Assembly: GCA_902619745.1 (NCBI GenBank)
Contig: CACNFL010000006.1
Coordinates: 1-58,967, forward strand
DNA length: 58,967 nucleotides
Direction of reading: 5' to 3'
Source of the DNA: an uncultured Pelagibacteraceae bacterium
Lineage (GTDB): Bacteria > Pseudomonadota > Alphaproteobacteria > Pelagibacterales > Pelagibacteraceae
Shown: piece after piece, positions 28,143 to 36,675 of the stretch
Numbering within the stretch: position 1 is the stretch's first letter
How the letters are laid out: each line of letters begins with the position of its first letter
Notes under the pieces: generated by a model
Told to the model about the DNA's origin: nothing
Database searches by the model: none
Seen by the model: only the letters and a program-made list of their open reading frames with translations
Translations under genes and position numbers: made by a program

Positions 28143-28219
28143 TGGTGGGCCCGCCAGGACTCGAACCTGGGACCAATACATTATGAGTGTACTGCTCTAA
28201 CCAACTGAGCTACAGGCCC
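28143..28219 (-). tRNA. tRNA with CAT anticodon (Ile2 or elongator Met)
   Basis: Complete 77-nt cloverleaf on the minus strand with encoded CCA. Acceptor GGGCCTG pairs with CGGGCCC, D loop AGTTGGTTA and T loop TTCGAGT are canonical, and the anticodon loop is CTCATAA. A CAT anticodon can be tRNA-Met or tRNA-Ile2 (lysidine-modified). The acceptor and D arm resemble alphaproteobacterial tRNA-Ile(GAT), so I lean to Ile2 without being sure. Confidence 0.93.
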
Positions 28220-28271
28220 TAAATTATAATACCTCTATATTATTTTTTTTATGCTATCAAGTTTAGAAAAT

Positions 28272-28874
28272 TTAATTGAAAGGAAAACACATCCAGCCCG
28301 TAATAATGTATTTCATTCCAGATTTAACAACATCTCCTGAGTGTGCATGTGTCCATTCAGCAGGCCAAATTAATGTTTTTCCTTTTTTGGGCTTAAAAGA
28401 AATATCAAAATGCTCAAATTTAGTTGATCCACCAGAATTTTTATCTAAATCATTTAAATATGTCATCCAAGCAAAAACTCTATGTGAGGTAGAGGTGGAT
28501 GATCTTTCAGTATGAATTTTAGAAAAATGATCACCTGGAAAATATTTTTGAATGTTAAAACTAGGTATATCAAGTATTTTGATATTTTCTTCTAAAAAAG
28601 GCCACTGCTTTTTATAATCATTATAACAATTAAATAACTCTTTAAAATAGTCATTAAATATTGAGTAATTTTTGTCTTTTAAATCTATTGGATCTATAGT
28701 TAAGTCTGTTGTTTTTTTTTCAGATAAATTTATACCTTTATCAATACTGCCTTGAGTATGTAGATGTTTATTTTTTTCAAAGAAATCTATCATTTTTTCA
28801 AAAAGAATATCATTAGATAGTTGCCAAGAACCTATAAAATTAACTTTGTCAGAGTTTAAAATTAACCTTTTCAT
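28272..28874 (-). CDS. 2-oxoglutarate/Fe(II) oxygenase, prolyl-hydroxylase-like
   Basis: Double-stranded beta-helix dioxygenase related to prolyl 4-hydroxylases. The iron triad appears as H-x-E in KIHTERS (Glu in place of the commoner Asp) plus the distal His in WTHAHSGD, and GMKYIITGWM supplies the basic 2OG-binding position. Supporting elements are RVFAWMTYLND, SGGSTKF and KPKKGKTLIWPAEW. Length (200 aa) is short, one domain. It overlaps the upstream TPR gene by four bases, so the two are probably co-translated and may act together. Substrate unknown. Confidence 0.82.
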   Translation of the reverse strand: MKRLILNSDKVNFIGSWQLSNDILFEKMIDFFEKNKHLHTQGSIDKGINLSEKKTTDLTIDPIDLKDKNYSIFNDYFKELFNCYNDYKKQWPFLEENIKILDIPSFNIQKYFPGDHFSKIHTERSSTSTSHRVFAWMTYLNDLDKNSGGSTKFEHFDISFKPKKGKTLIWPAEWTHAHSGDVVKSGMKYIITGWMCFPFN

Positions 28875-29434
28875 GAGACTATTTCAAATCCTTGTCTAGT
28901 AAATCTTATTAAACCAGCAGATTTTTGAAAATAATCTAGACCTTGCTTATGGAAACCAAGTTTAATTAATATTCTTGAAAGTCCTTTTAAAGCTATTTTA
29001 TTTTTTGGCTCAAATTCTAGGACTTTATTATAGTACTTCTTTGCATCTTCAAAAGATTTGACTCTTTCATAGCATTCGGCCACGTGATTTAATGTTCCAG
29101 TATTATTTGGTTTTAATTCTAAAGCTTTTTTTAATGCTACCAATGCTTCATTAAAATTTCCTTTTAGTTGAAGAGTAACACCTAGATTATGGTTTGAATT
29201 ATAATAATTTTGCTTTTGATCTAAAGAAATTTTCAAATTTTTTTCTGCTAATTCTAAATTTCTTTCATGAAGATAAGACGTTCCTAGTAAAAAAAAACAT
29301 AAATAATCTTTTTCATTATCTTCTGAAATTATTTTATTTAATAGGTCTATTGCTTTGTTAAATGAAGATTTTTTAAATAAATCAAGTGCTTGTTGTTTTT
29401 TATTTATTATTTCAGTTTTACTTAGTTTGTTCAT
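28871..29434 (-). CDS. TPR-repeat protein
   Basis: 187 aa of tetratricopeptide repeats: at least four 34-residue units, for example NSNHNLGVTLQLKGNFNEA and LNHVAECYERVKSFEDAKKYY. No signal peptide or membrane segment is seen. The C-terminal 20 residues (LIRFTRQGFEIVS region) are not TPR-like. The gene's TGA overlaps the 2OG oxygenase ATG, so the TPR may present substrate to, or scaffold, that enzyme (inference). Confidence 0.85.
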   Translation of the reverse strand: MNKLSKTEIINKKQQALDLFKKSSFNKAIDLLNKIISEDNEKDYLCFFLLGTSYLHERNLELAEKNLKISLDQKQNYYNSNHNLGVTLQLKGNFNEALVALKKALELKPNNTGTLNHVAECYERVKSFEDAKKYYNKVLEFEPKNKIALKGLSRILIKLGFHKQGLDYFQKSAGLIRFTRQGFEIVS

Positions 29435-29481
29435 AGCAAAAGTATAACAAATATATAATAATCCTTATAATTAATATTTAA

Positions 29482-29556
29482 TGGTGGGCCGTGTTGGTTA
29501 CGCTCCAACTACCCCTGCAATGTCAATGCAGTACTCTACTATTGAGCTAACGGCCC
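29482..29556 (-). tRNA. tRNA-Val (GAC) with atypical D and T loops
   Basis: 75 nt on the minus strand with encoded CCA. Acceptor GGGCCGT/ACGGCCC, anticodon stem CTGCA/TGCAG and T stem GTTGG/CCAAC all pair perfectly; the anticodon loop TTGACAT gives GAC (Val). The elbow is abnormal: the D loop is AATAGTA, without the GG pair, and the T loop is AGCGTAA instead of TTCRANN. Position 54-58 is A-T instead of T-A, 18-55 is A/G instead of G/T, while G19-C56 is kept. The variable loop ends in A rather than a pyrimidine. It could be functional but specialised, or decaying. Confidence 0.8.
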
Positions 29557-29560
29557 TAAT

Positions 29561-30169
29561 CTATAAAAAATTTAGAGTTTCTAAAGCTATACAATATTTA
29601 CTAAATCGTGTTTTTTCAAAGGGTAATTTGTTAAGAAATTCAGGTAACTCTTTTTCAGATGAATATTTAACTTCTGCTACAACAAGTTTACATGTTTTAT
29701 CAAATGCGCCTTTTTCAAAAAATTTATCGTAATTTTTAAATTCAATATTTTTGTCCAAGGTAATTCTTATGTTTTTTAATTTATAATAAATTCTTTTATA
29801 TTTGATTATAATTTTTGGATAACAGAAACCATAATTTTTCATATAAATTCCGTTATTTAAAGCGTTACCAATATTTTCTAATTTTTTAGAGGATTTTAAT
29901 CTGCCATAATTGACAGATTTTTTTATTTCAATGTTAAACTTATTTTGCATCAAGCTTTTGAAGTTGTATGTTCTTAGTCTTAATTTTGATCTTGGAACTA
30001 AACCTTCAGTAGACTCATGGTAAGTTTTTAAATTTCTTGTATCAAAATAAATTGAAAAAATTTCTCTAGGTTCAAAAATTTCTTTAAAATTATTTTGAAG
30101 TATCCATTGATTAAATTCAAAAAGTTTATTTTGATTAAGTTTCAGTTTATCTTCGAATCTAAAGTTCAT
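29561..30169 (-). CDS. VTC-domain protein (polyphosphate polymerase-like)
   Basis: 202 aa matching the VTC tunnel-fold domain, whose characterised members make polyphosphate from ATP. Visible tunnel elements: RFEDK at the N-terminus, IFSIYFDTRNL, the basic strand SKLRLRTYN (K-x-R-x-R), NIEIKKSVNYGR, YKRIYYK, ITLDKNIEF, VVAEVKYSS (metal-binding Glu plus Lys) and RFSKYC at the end. No membrane segment. The 3' end lies five bases from a tRNA gene, and it overlaps the CotH-like gene upstream by 11 bp, so it is the last gene of the DUF4956/CotH/VTC unit. Confidence 0.78.
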   Translation of the reverse strand: MNFRFEDKLKLNQNKLFEFNQWILQNNFKEIFEPREIFSIYFDTRNLKTYHESTEGLVPRSKLRLRTYNFKSLMQNKFNIEIKKSVNYGRLKSSKKLENIGNALNNGIYMKNYGFCYPKIIIKYKRIYYKLKNIRITLDKNIEFKNYDKFFEKGAFDKTCKLVVAEVKYSSEKELPEFLNKLPFEKTRFSKYCIALETLNFL

Positions 30170-32369
30170 TATTTTGAAAATGAGAATTTTTTCCGACTAC
30201 ATACTTACTGTCACAAACTAGATTGCTTAACTTTAATGTCCCTCCTAAAAATTCTTGTTTTTTATTATATAGTTTAAAACAAAATTTGTTATTTTTAGAA
30301 AATAATGATGTTAATTTTACTATACTGGAATCTTTCACAGCTAGTGCATTTAATGAATTTACTACATCAAGATCATTAGAAATTAAATTTGATTTTTCTC
30401 CGATTGATACGGCATTATCTTTGCATGAACTAAGTTTTAATGAAAAAATATTGTAATTTCCAAATGACATATCCACACAATCATTTCCAGAATTATCAAT
30501 TTTTATCCTGTTAATTTTGATATCTGAAAAATCCATATCTAATCCATCTTTAAACGAATTTTTAATATTTATTTGATTAATATTTCCACTTGACCTAACA
30601 ATATTCAGACTATCTTCACAAATACCATTAGAGATATTTACATCAATATTATCAATTTTAGACTCATAAATAGTAATGCAACCATCTAAACTTTCTAGAG
30701 TTCCAGATAAAGGAATATTTTGTTTGTAATTTAAATTTGAATTAAAATTTATTTTCCATTTTTCAATTTTTTTATCTGAATATAAAAATACTCTTCCATC
30801 TTTTTCTAGTTGTTCAATGTTTATAATTTTTTCAGTTTCATCAATATCTATTTTTATTTTTTTTTTAACATATTTAATCTTTAAATTTTTTGTTTCTAAA
30901 TAAATCCAATTTTGTTTTTTTGAAGGTATATAATTTGTTTCAGAATAATTACTAAAATCGTTAGAAACAAAAATATATTTATATTTATTATTTTGTTTAT
31001 AGGTTTGAGATAAAATATCACCTATTTCTTCTAGTTCAAATTTTTCATCCTTACAATTAGATAGATTATGATCACATACATAAAAATTATTTGGATAACT
31101 TTTATAAAAAATTAACTTTATGTTCTCAATTTTAAATTTACTAAAATATTTAGTATGTTTATATGATTTTATCTCTTCTTTATTGAATGATCTCTCGCTT
31201 GATATATGTTTTAAATTGTAAACAATCAAATTTAAAAACGAGGATACATTCACATCATTTATTAATTTTACACCTGAAAGTTTATTTAAATAATCTAAAT
31301 TTTTCTTATCAATTGTGTTTATCCTTTTAATTATTTCCTTGTTATCTTTTAATTTATTTAAATTTATATCACTGATATTTTTTTTAAATGGAGCAATGTT
31401 CCCATCATAATATATTGGATAAAAATAATTTTCAAAATAGTTATAATAAAATGTTCTATTATCAGGTACTAGAGCATGATCATAGCTATTCATAGTTGAT
31501 ATAAGATCATCATAGGAATTAAGATAATAGTTTTTTTTATTAAAAATATTTTCTTCGTTTAAGGCTAAGTCTGAATAATATATTGCATAAGGTTCATAAA
31601 TTTTAAATTCATTTATATTGTTATAAAAATCAAGGTACACTTTATTCAATTTTGATAATGCATCTAATGAAACATGTGCATTTCTCCAATTTCTTGATGA
31701 CCAACTTTTATTTATGACTCTTCCTAAATTCAAATTCCTCATTCCAGTATGTAAAAACCTCTGATCACCCTCTATGATTGGACCTTCTGGGAAACCATTT
31801 TTTTCAATTAGTTCTTTGGAAATTTTTTCTTGAAAAAGATATTCAGATTTGATCCCATTAATTTTCACATTAATTTTCTTTGTTTTTGGTGCAAAAAAAT
31901 TTAATTCCTTAAGAAAATTTGTTGCAAATATTTCATTTTCATCTCCTCTGGTATACGGAAGAAATAATTTAAATTCAGTATTATTATCTAAATTAGATTT
32001 TAAGAGTTTTATGTTTAAACTTGAGATTATATGAAAATCATCAATAATCTTATAATGATCAGGATTATCTCCATGAAATCTTATTTTAGCAATGTCCTGA
32101 CATAAAAACCCATTTTCAAACTTTAAAATAATTTTTGCTCTATGATTTTTCTTTATATCGTTTTTTATCCAACCATTATTTCTAACAATTAAAAAAATAT
32201 TACGGTACCATTTTTTTTTATCACTTATTTCGATTTCAATTTCATTGAGTTTTTCAATTGAATTGAATTGATCATAATCATTATTTTCAAAGCAAAATTT
32301 TTTTTCTTCAGAGTAAGAATTGTTAAAAAAAAAGGAAAAAAGAACTATTAAAATAATTAATTTATTCAT
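30159..32369 (-). CDS. Exported CotH-kinase-like protein with C-terminal beta-helix region
   Basis: 736 aa with a signal peptide (about 1-20, ending SYS). Residues about 75-400 resemble the CotH kinase fold: AKIRFHGDNPDHY, FKLFLPYTRGDENEIFATNF, SEYLFQEKISKELIEKNG, and FYYNYFENYFYPIYYDGN, where families usually have a W-D-L-D type motif. Here the second acid would be Asn, so activity is uncertain. Residues about 550-720 form repeats such as FKDGLDMDFSDIKINRIKI and NDCVDMSFG, typical of a right-handed parallel beta-helix. It overlaps the DUF4956 gene upstream by 8 bp and the VTC gene downstream. CotH-like enzymes phosphorylate surface proteins; that role here is inference. Confidence 0.55.
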   Translation of the reverse strand: MNKLIILIVLFSFFFNNSYSEEKKFCFENNDYDQFNSIEKLNEIEIEISDKKKWYRNIFLIVRNNGWIKNDIKKNHRAKIILKFENGFLCQDIAKIRFHGDNPDHYKIIDDFHIISSLNIKLLKSNLDNNTEFKLFLPYTRGDENEIFATNFLKELNFFAPKTKKINVKINGIKSEYLFQEKISKELIEKNGFPEGPIIEGDQRFLHTGMRNLNLGRVINKSWSSRNWRNAHVSLDALSKLNKVYLDFYNNINEFKIYEPYAIYYSDLALNEENIFNKKNYYLNSYDDLISTMNSYDHALVPDNRTFYYNYFENYFYPIYYDGNIAPFKKNISDINLNKLKDNKEIIKRINTIDKKNLDYLNKLSGVKLINDVNVSSFLNLIVYNLKHISSERSFNKEEIKSYKHTKYFSKFKIENIKLIFYKSYPNNFYVCDHNLSNCKDEKFELEEIGDILSQTYKQNNKYKYIFVSNDFSNYSETNYIPSKKQNWIYLETKNLKIKYVKKKIKIDIDETEKIINIEQLEKDGRVFLYSDKKIEKWKINFNSNLNYKQNIPLSGTLESLDGCITIYESKIDNIDVNISNGICEDSLNIVRSSGNINQINIKNSFKDGLDMDFSDIKINRIKIDNSGNDCVDMSFGNYNIFSLKLSSCKDNAVSIGEKSNLISNDLDVVNSLNALAVKDSSIVKLTSLFSKNNKFCFKLYNKKQEFLGGTLKLSNLVCDSKYVVGKNSHFQNNEL

Positions 32370-32994
32370 ATTTTACGTCAATAGACTTCAAATTGTCTAT
32401 AGATTTAAAAGATTCATAAATTTTTTGAATTTCATTTTTGCTATCTGAAACAAATCTGTAGTAATAAATATTTCTTTCATTATCAAAATGATGATGTTGG
32501 AGATTTTCTTGGTATGAGCTTATATTTAATTCATTTAAAGTTTCTATTTCAACTGAGTAAATATAATTATCTTCATTGTGAGAAAATGAAAAATAATTTT
32601 TATTTTTATTTTTTAAAATTAATATAAAAAAATATAAACTAATTATTAAAACACTTATTAATATACCAAGTAAAATAGCATAATATGAATTCACTCCTGA
32701 TGCTATACCAATTGCAATTAAAGCAAAATAAATTACAAGTTCTAATGAATTTTTTACTGGATTTCTAAATCTTACAATTGATAATGCTCCAACCATACCT
32801 AAAGAAAGTGCTATATTATTTGATATTACTTTTGTAACAACAAAAGTAATGATTGGTAACAGAAGACAGATTAAAGTATATTGAAAGTTATTAGACCAAG
32901 ACTGTTTTGCAATAGATAAACTTAATTTAATTAAAAGACCTGATGCTATACATGTTAATATGGATGGAAGTATAACATTTAATAATTGTTCCAT
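32362..32994 (-). CDS. DUF4956-family membrane protein
   Basis: 210 aa with four to five membrane segments in the first 130 residues and a soluble ACT/MgtC-like C-terminal part (about 140-210). The conserved core LGMVGALSIVRFRNPVKN, then LVIYFALIAIGIASGV, is the DUF4956 signature. Proteins of this family are often encoded beside VTC-domain and CotH-like genes, as here. Probable inner-membrane partner of that system; no biochemical function is established as far as I know. Confidence 0.75.
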   Translation of the reverse strand: MEQLLNVILPSILTCIASGLLIKLSLSIAKQSWSNNFQYTLICLLLPIITFVVTKVISNNIALSLGMVGALSIVRFRNPVKNSLELVIYFALIAIGIASGVNSYYAILLGILISVLIISLYFFILILKNKNKNYFSFSHNEDNYIYSVEIETLNELNISSYQENLQHHHFDNERNIYYYRFVSDSKNEIQKIYESFKSIDNLKSIDVKYE

Positions 32995-33009
32995 ATTTAC
33001 AAAGTTAAT

Positions 33010-34833
33010 CTAGCTCTCTAAAAAACTTTTTAGCTGCTTTGATCTACTTGGATGTTTTAATTTTCGAAGGGCTTTTGCCTCAATTTGTCTAATTCTCTCT
33101 CTTGTTACTGAAAACTGTAATCCTACTTCCTCTAATGTATGATCAGTATTCATTCCTACACCAAATCTCATTCGTAAAACTCTTTCCTCTCTTGGTGTAA
33201 GAGTAGACAAAATTTTAGTTGTAGCCTCGCCTAAATTAGATTTTATGGCTTGTTCTAAAGGAGCCAAAGCTTTTGTATCTTCAATGAAATCTCCTAAACT
33301 ACTATCTTCTTCATCCCCCACAGGTTTTTCTAAGGATACAGGTTCTTTAGAAATTTTTAGAACTTTTCTTACCTTTTCTAATGGCATTCTTAGTTTTTGA
33401 GCTAATTCCTCTGGGGTTGCTTCTCTACCAAATTCACTTAAAATTAATCTTTGAGTTCTAACTATTTTATTAATTGTTTCAATCATGTGGACGGGAATTC
33501 TAATTGTTCTAGCTTGGTCAGCAATTGATCTGGTAATTGCTTGTCTAATCCACCAGGTTGCATAGGTTGAAAATTTATACCCTCTCCTGTACTCAAATTT
33601 ATCTACTGCTTTCATCAATCCGATGTTTCCCTCTTGAATTAAATCTAGGAACTGAAGACCTCTATTTGTATATTTTTTAGCAATTGAGATGACTAATCTC
33701 AAATTAGCTTCAACCATTTCCTTTTTTGCAATTCTTGACTCCTTTTCACCCTTTTGAATTCTACTAACCAATTTTTTAAAATCAGTAACTGAAATTCCAA
33801 GTTTATTACTTATTTCAATTAATCTTTCTCTAATATTTTTAAACTCTTCTTTATTTTTACTAAAAAATTGTTTCCATATAGAATTTGTATCCAAAAACTT
33901 TTTTAGATTTGGATTAATCTCATTTCCTATATAAAATTTAATAAACTCATTCCTAGATATTTTATGATCCATTGCAAGTCTTAGAAGATTACCTTCTAAT
34001 GAAACAATTTTTTTATTCTCCACATAATGTTTTTGAACTAATTCTTCCAAAACCGATGGAGATAATTGCAAAGATTTAATATTTTCCAAAACATCATTAA
34101 CAATTTTTTCATATCCTTTTTCTTTAGCTGGAGAAAAATTTTGAGAATTTAGAACACATTCAAGTTTTTCTTTTTGGTATTTTATTAACTTAGAATACTC
34201 TTTTGTGAGTACGTTTATAGTTTTTAATACTTTAGGTTTTATTTCACTTTCCATTGCTGCTAAAGTTGGATTAAAATCATCCTCATCATCAGAAGACCCC
34301 TCATCCTTGTCTGCATCTCCAGCATTTTTTTGTTTTGCACTTGGACCGGTTGACTCATCTTCCATATAATTTGTGTCAATATCAATAATTTCCCTGACAA
34401 GAATTTGATCTTTTTGTAACTGCTCATTCCATTCAAAAAATTGTTGAGCAGTAATTGGGCTTTGAGAAAGTGCAATAAGCATCACATCTTTTCCAGCTTC
34501 TATTCTTTTTGCAATTGCAATTTCGCCTTCTCTTGAAAGTAGTTCAACTCCACCCATTTCTCTGAGATACATTCTTATAGGATCATCACTTTTTTCTATT
34601 GTTTTGCCTTCTTCTTTATTCGAATTTTCTTTTTTTCTTAAAACTTTAAAGTCTGATTTTTTTTCAACTAAAGAAATATTTTCATTTAAAATATGAATAA
34701 ATGCTTGAGATAGATTTTCATCAGATAAATTTCTCTTTCCCAGAGATTTACTTAATTCTTCATAAGTAATAAAACCTCTATGGGTTCCTCGACCCATAAG
34801 TCTAGCAAATGATTTTGTAATAATTCTTTCCAC
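33010..34833 (-). CDS. rpoD: RNA polymerase primary sigma factor RpoD
   Basis: Housekeeping sigma70. A shortened region 1.1, region 1.2 ([20 protein letters not shown]), an acidic non-conserved insert (about 155-260), region 2 ([20 protein letters not shown] and [20 protein letters not shown], core-binding and -10 recognition), region 3 ([17 protein letters not shown]) and region 4 ([31 protein letters not shown]) are visible. Length 607 aa. The start is a GTG at 34833. It follows dnaG, the usual alphaproteobacterial order, with a 67-bp spacer that contains an inverted repeat. Confidence 0.97.
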   Translation of the reverse strand: MERIITKSFARLMGRGTHRGFITYEELSKSLGKRNLSDENLSQAFIHILNENISLVEKKSDFKVLRKKENSNKEEGKTIEKSDDPIRMYLREMGGVELLSREGEIAIAKRIEAGKDVMLIALSQSPITAQQFFEWNEQLQKDQILVREIIDIDTNYMEDESTGPSAKQKNAGDADKDEGSSDDEDDFNPTLAAMESEIKPKVLKTINVLTKEYSKLIKYQKEKLECVLNSQNFSPAKEKGYEKIVNDVLENIKSLQLSPSVLEELVQKHYVENKKIVSLEGNLLRLAMDHKISRNEFIKFYIGNEINPNLKKFLDTNSIWKQFFSKNKEEFKNIRERLIEISNKLGISVTDFKKLVSRIQKGEKESRIAKKEMVEANLRLVISIAKKYTNRGLQFLDLIQEGNIGLMKAVDKFEYRRGYKFSTYATWWIRQAITRSIADQARTIRIPVHMIETINKIVRTQRLILSEFGREATPEELAQKLRMPLEKVRKVLKISKEPVSLEKPVGDEEDSSLGDFIEDTKALAPLEQAIKSNLGEATTKILSTLTPREERVLRMRFGVGMNTDHTLEEVGLQFSVTRERIRQIEAKALRKLKHPSRSKQLKSFLES

Positions 34834-34854
34834 GATAATTTGAGTTCAGAGGTC

Positions 34855-34876
34855 TTATATAATGCCAATTATATAA
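34855..34876. promoter_or_regulatory. Inverted repeat between dnaG and rpoD
   Basis: Perfect 9-bp arms (TTATATAAT and its complement) around a GCCA centre, 22-43 bp before the rpoD start. Either arm contains a TATAAT-like -10. It could be an operator over an rpoD promoter, or two face-to-face -10 elements arising by chance in AT-rich DNA. Confidence 0.35.
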
Positions 34877-34900
34877 AAATCTATTACTAATTTAGTCAGT

Positions 34901-36673
34901 TTAGTTAAGATTCTGCTTTTTTTTGAGCTCTTTTAACTCATGAAATGTAGACTCGCTCATATCTAGAGTAAACTTCGATTCTAATTCTTGGATTCTGAAA
35001 TCAAGATCGTAATTCATCAAATCTCTAGAAATATCCTCTAATAATTCTATTATTTTTTGATTATCAGATTGATTTTTTAGAATATGTTTGATTGTTGCAA
35101 ATTTGTTTATTTTTTCTATTAATTGAATATCCAAGTCAAGATCTTCAATTGTTATTTTTGAACCAGATTTTAATTTTTCAACAATCATTTCAAATATTTT
35201 TTTATTAAACTCAGTAAATAATTTAATATTTTCAATCAAATGAATATTTGCTTGCAACAAATCTAATTTATTTATGACCAAATATAATAAAGAAAACTCT
35301 TTTAATTCAACGCCAGTCAAAGACTGACTTTCTTGAAAATATTTTTTTGTACTCTCTAAAGATTTTGTTTTTTTTGTATAAAATCTTTTATTATATTGAT
35401 TGGAATGTGGCGTTAGTTCAGAAATTTTTTCTAAAAAATATTCTAAAACATATTTTTTTATAAAATCATCTTTAATTGTATTTGCAATTTCTCTCAGTTT
35501 TTTCTCAAAAATAGCCATCGATGATGGATTGTTTTCAGTTTGTTTTTTATAATGACTAAAAATAAATTGATGAATTGATAATTTGCTCTGCTTTGTAAAA
35601 TCAACAAAACTAGCCTTGCCATTTTTATTTACATAGCTATCTGGGTCTTCTTTATTTGGGAGAAACAAAAAAGAAATTTGTTTTTCAGGTTTTAGTTCCT
35701 TTATTGAATTTTCAGCAGCTCTAACAGCAGCTTTATATCCACTTTCATCACCATCAAAACAAATTATTACATCATCAAAAAATTGGTTTAAAGTTAAAAT
35801 TTGCTTGTCAGTTAAAGATGTACCAAGATTTGCCACAACATTGTCGATTCCATTTTTGCTAAGTCCTACAACATCCATATATCCCTCAACCAGATAAATG
35901 TGATCAACTTTATTAGAAAGTTTTCTTGCTAAATCCAAATTATATAAATTTGATCCTTTTTTAAAAAAGTTTGTTTCAGGTGAATTTATATATTTGGCTA
36001 AGTAATCTAAATTTTCAATTATTCTTCCACCTAAAGCTATTGGCTGACCTGAAATATTATTAATTGGAAATATTAATCGACCTCTAAATCTTTCTAAATA
36101 AATATTTTTTTTTTCGTCAAAATAAAATAAACCTGTTTCTAAGAGTGTTTGTTCACTATAATCTTTTTTTAATTTTTCAAAAAAACTTGGATTTTTTTCT
36201 ATGTATCCAATTTTAAATTTTTTTACTTCATCTTTAGTTAGTGATCTATTTTTTAAATAATCTCTAGCAATCAAATAATCCTCATTTTTTAAAAGTTCGT
36301 TGTGATAAAAATCTACATAATTACTAAAAATAGATTTATACTCATTCCATTTTTTCTCTCTTTCTTCATCTTGTTTTGAAAACATATATGGCTGCACGCC
36401 CGCTAATTGAGCTAAATATTTCACTGCTTCGCCAAATTTTAAATTTTGAGTTTTCATTATAAAATCAAAAATATTTCCATGTTCTGAAGTTGCAAAACAA
36501 TGATAAAATTCTTTTTCATCATTGACAGTAAATGAGGGAGTTTTTTCATTTTTGAAAGGTGATAAACCCACAAATTCTTTACCTCTTTTTTTTAAGGAAA
36601 CAGTTTTTGATACTACTGTTGAAACTTTCAACCTATTTTTAATTTCATCAAGATACTCTTTCGGATATTTCAT
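34901..36673 (-). CDS. dnaG: DNA primase DnaG, zinc-ribbon ligands mostly lost
   Basis: Makes RNA primers for replication. The N-terminal zinc-binding domain keeps its shape (FVGLSPFKNEKTPSF, FYHCFATSEHGN), but three of the four zinc ligands are replaced: S38 for Cys, K41 for His and T62 for Cys; only C59 remains. The RNA polymerase domain is intact (ENLDYLAKYINSPET, FKKGSNLYNL) and the Toprim acids are in LVEGYMDV and CFDGDESG. The C-terminal DnaB-interaction region is divergent. Length 590 aa. Similar ligand loss may be common to alphaproteobacteria. It starts two bases after yqeY. Confidence 0.95.
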   Translation of the reverse strand: MKYPKEYLDEIKNRLKVSTVVSKTVSLKKRGKEFVGLSPFKNEKTPSFTVNDEKEFYHCFATSEHGNIFDFIMKTQNLKFGEAVKYLAQLAGVQPYMFSKQDEEREKKWNEYKSIFSNYVDFYHNELLKNEDYLIARDYLKNRSLTKDEVKKFKIGYIEKNPSFFEKLKKDYSEQTLLETGLFYFDEKKNIYLERFRGRLIFPINNISGQPIALGGRIIENLDYLAKYINSPETNFFKKGSNLYNLDLARKLSNKVDHIYLVEGYMDVVGLSKNGIDNVVANLGTSLTDKQILTLNQFFDDVIICFDGDESGYKAAVRAAENSIKELKPEKQISFLFLPNKEDPDSYVNKNGKASFVDFTKQSKLSIHQFIFSHYKKQTENNPSSMAIFEKKLREIANTIKDDFIKKYVLEYFLEKISELTPHSNQYNKRFYTKKTKSLESTKKYFQESQSLTGVELKEFSLLYLVINKLDLLQANIHLIENIKLFTEFNKKIFEMIVEKLKSGSKITIEDLDLDIQLIEKINKFATIKHILKNQSDNQKIIELLEDISRDLMNYDLDFRIQELESKFTLDMSESTFHELKELKKKQNLN

Positions 36674-36675
36674 TA

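Noticed and set aside
28132..28176. N-terminal extension of the membrane protein to an ATG at 28176
   Set aside because: These codons lie within the 3' half of a tRNA gene; the TTG at 28131 is a better start.
28223..28231. TATAAT/TATTAT just upstream of the CAT tRNA as its promoter
   Set aside because: Spacing to the tRNA 5' end is tight and no convincing -35 sits at the right distance; such strings are frequent in this AT-rich DNA.
29481..29732. 83-aa open frame on the plus strand
   Set aside because: It runs antisense through the tRNA-Val and the end of the VTC gene; its composition does not look like protein.
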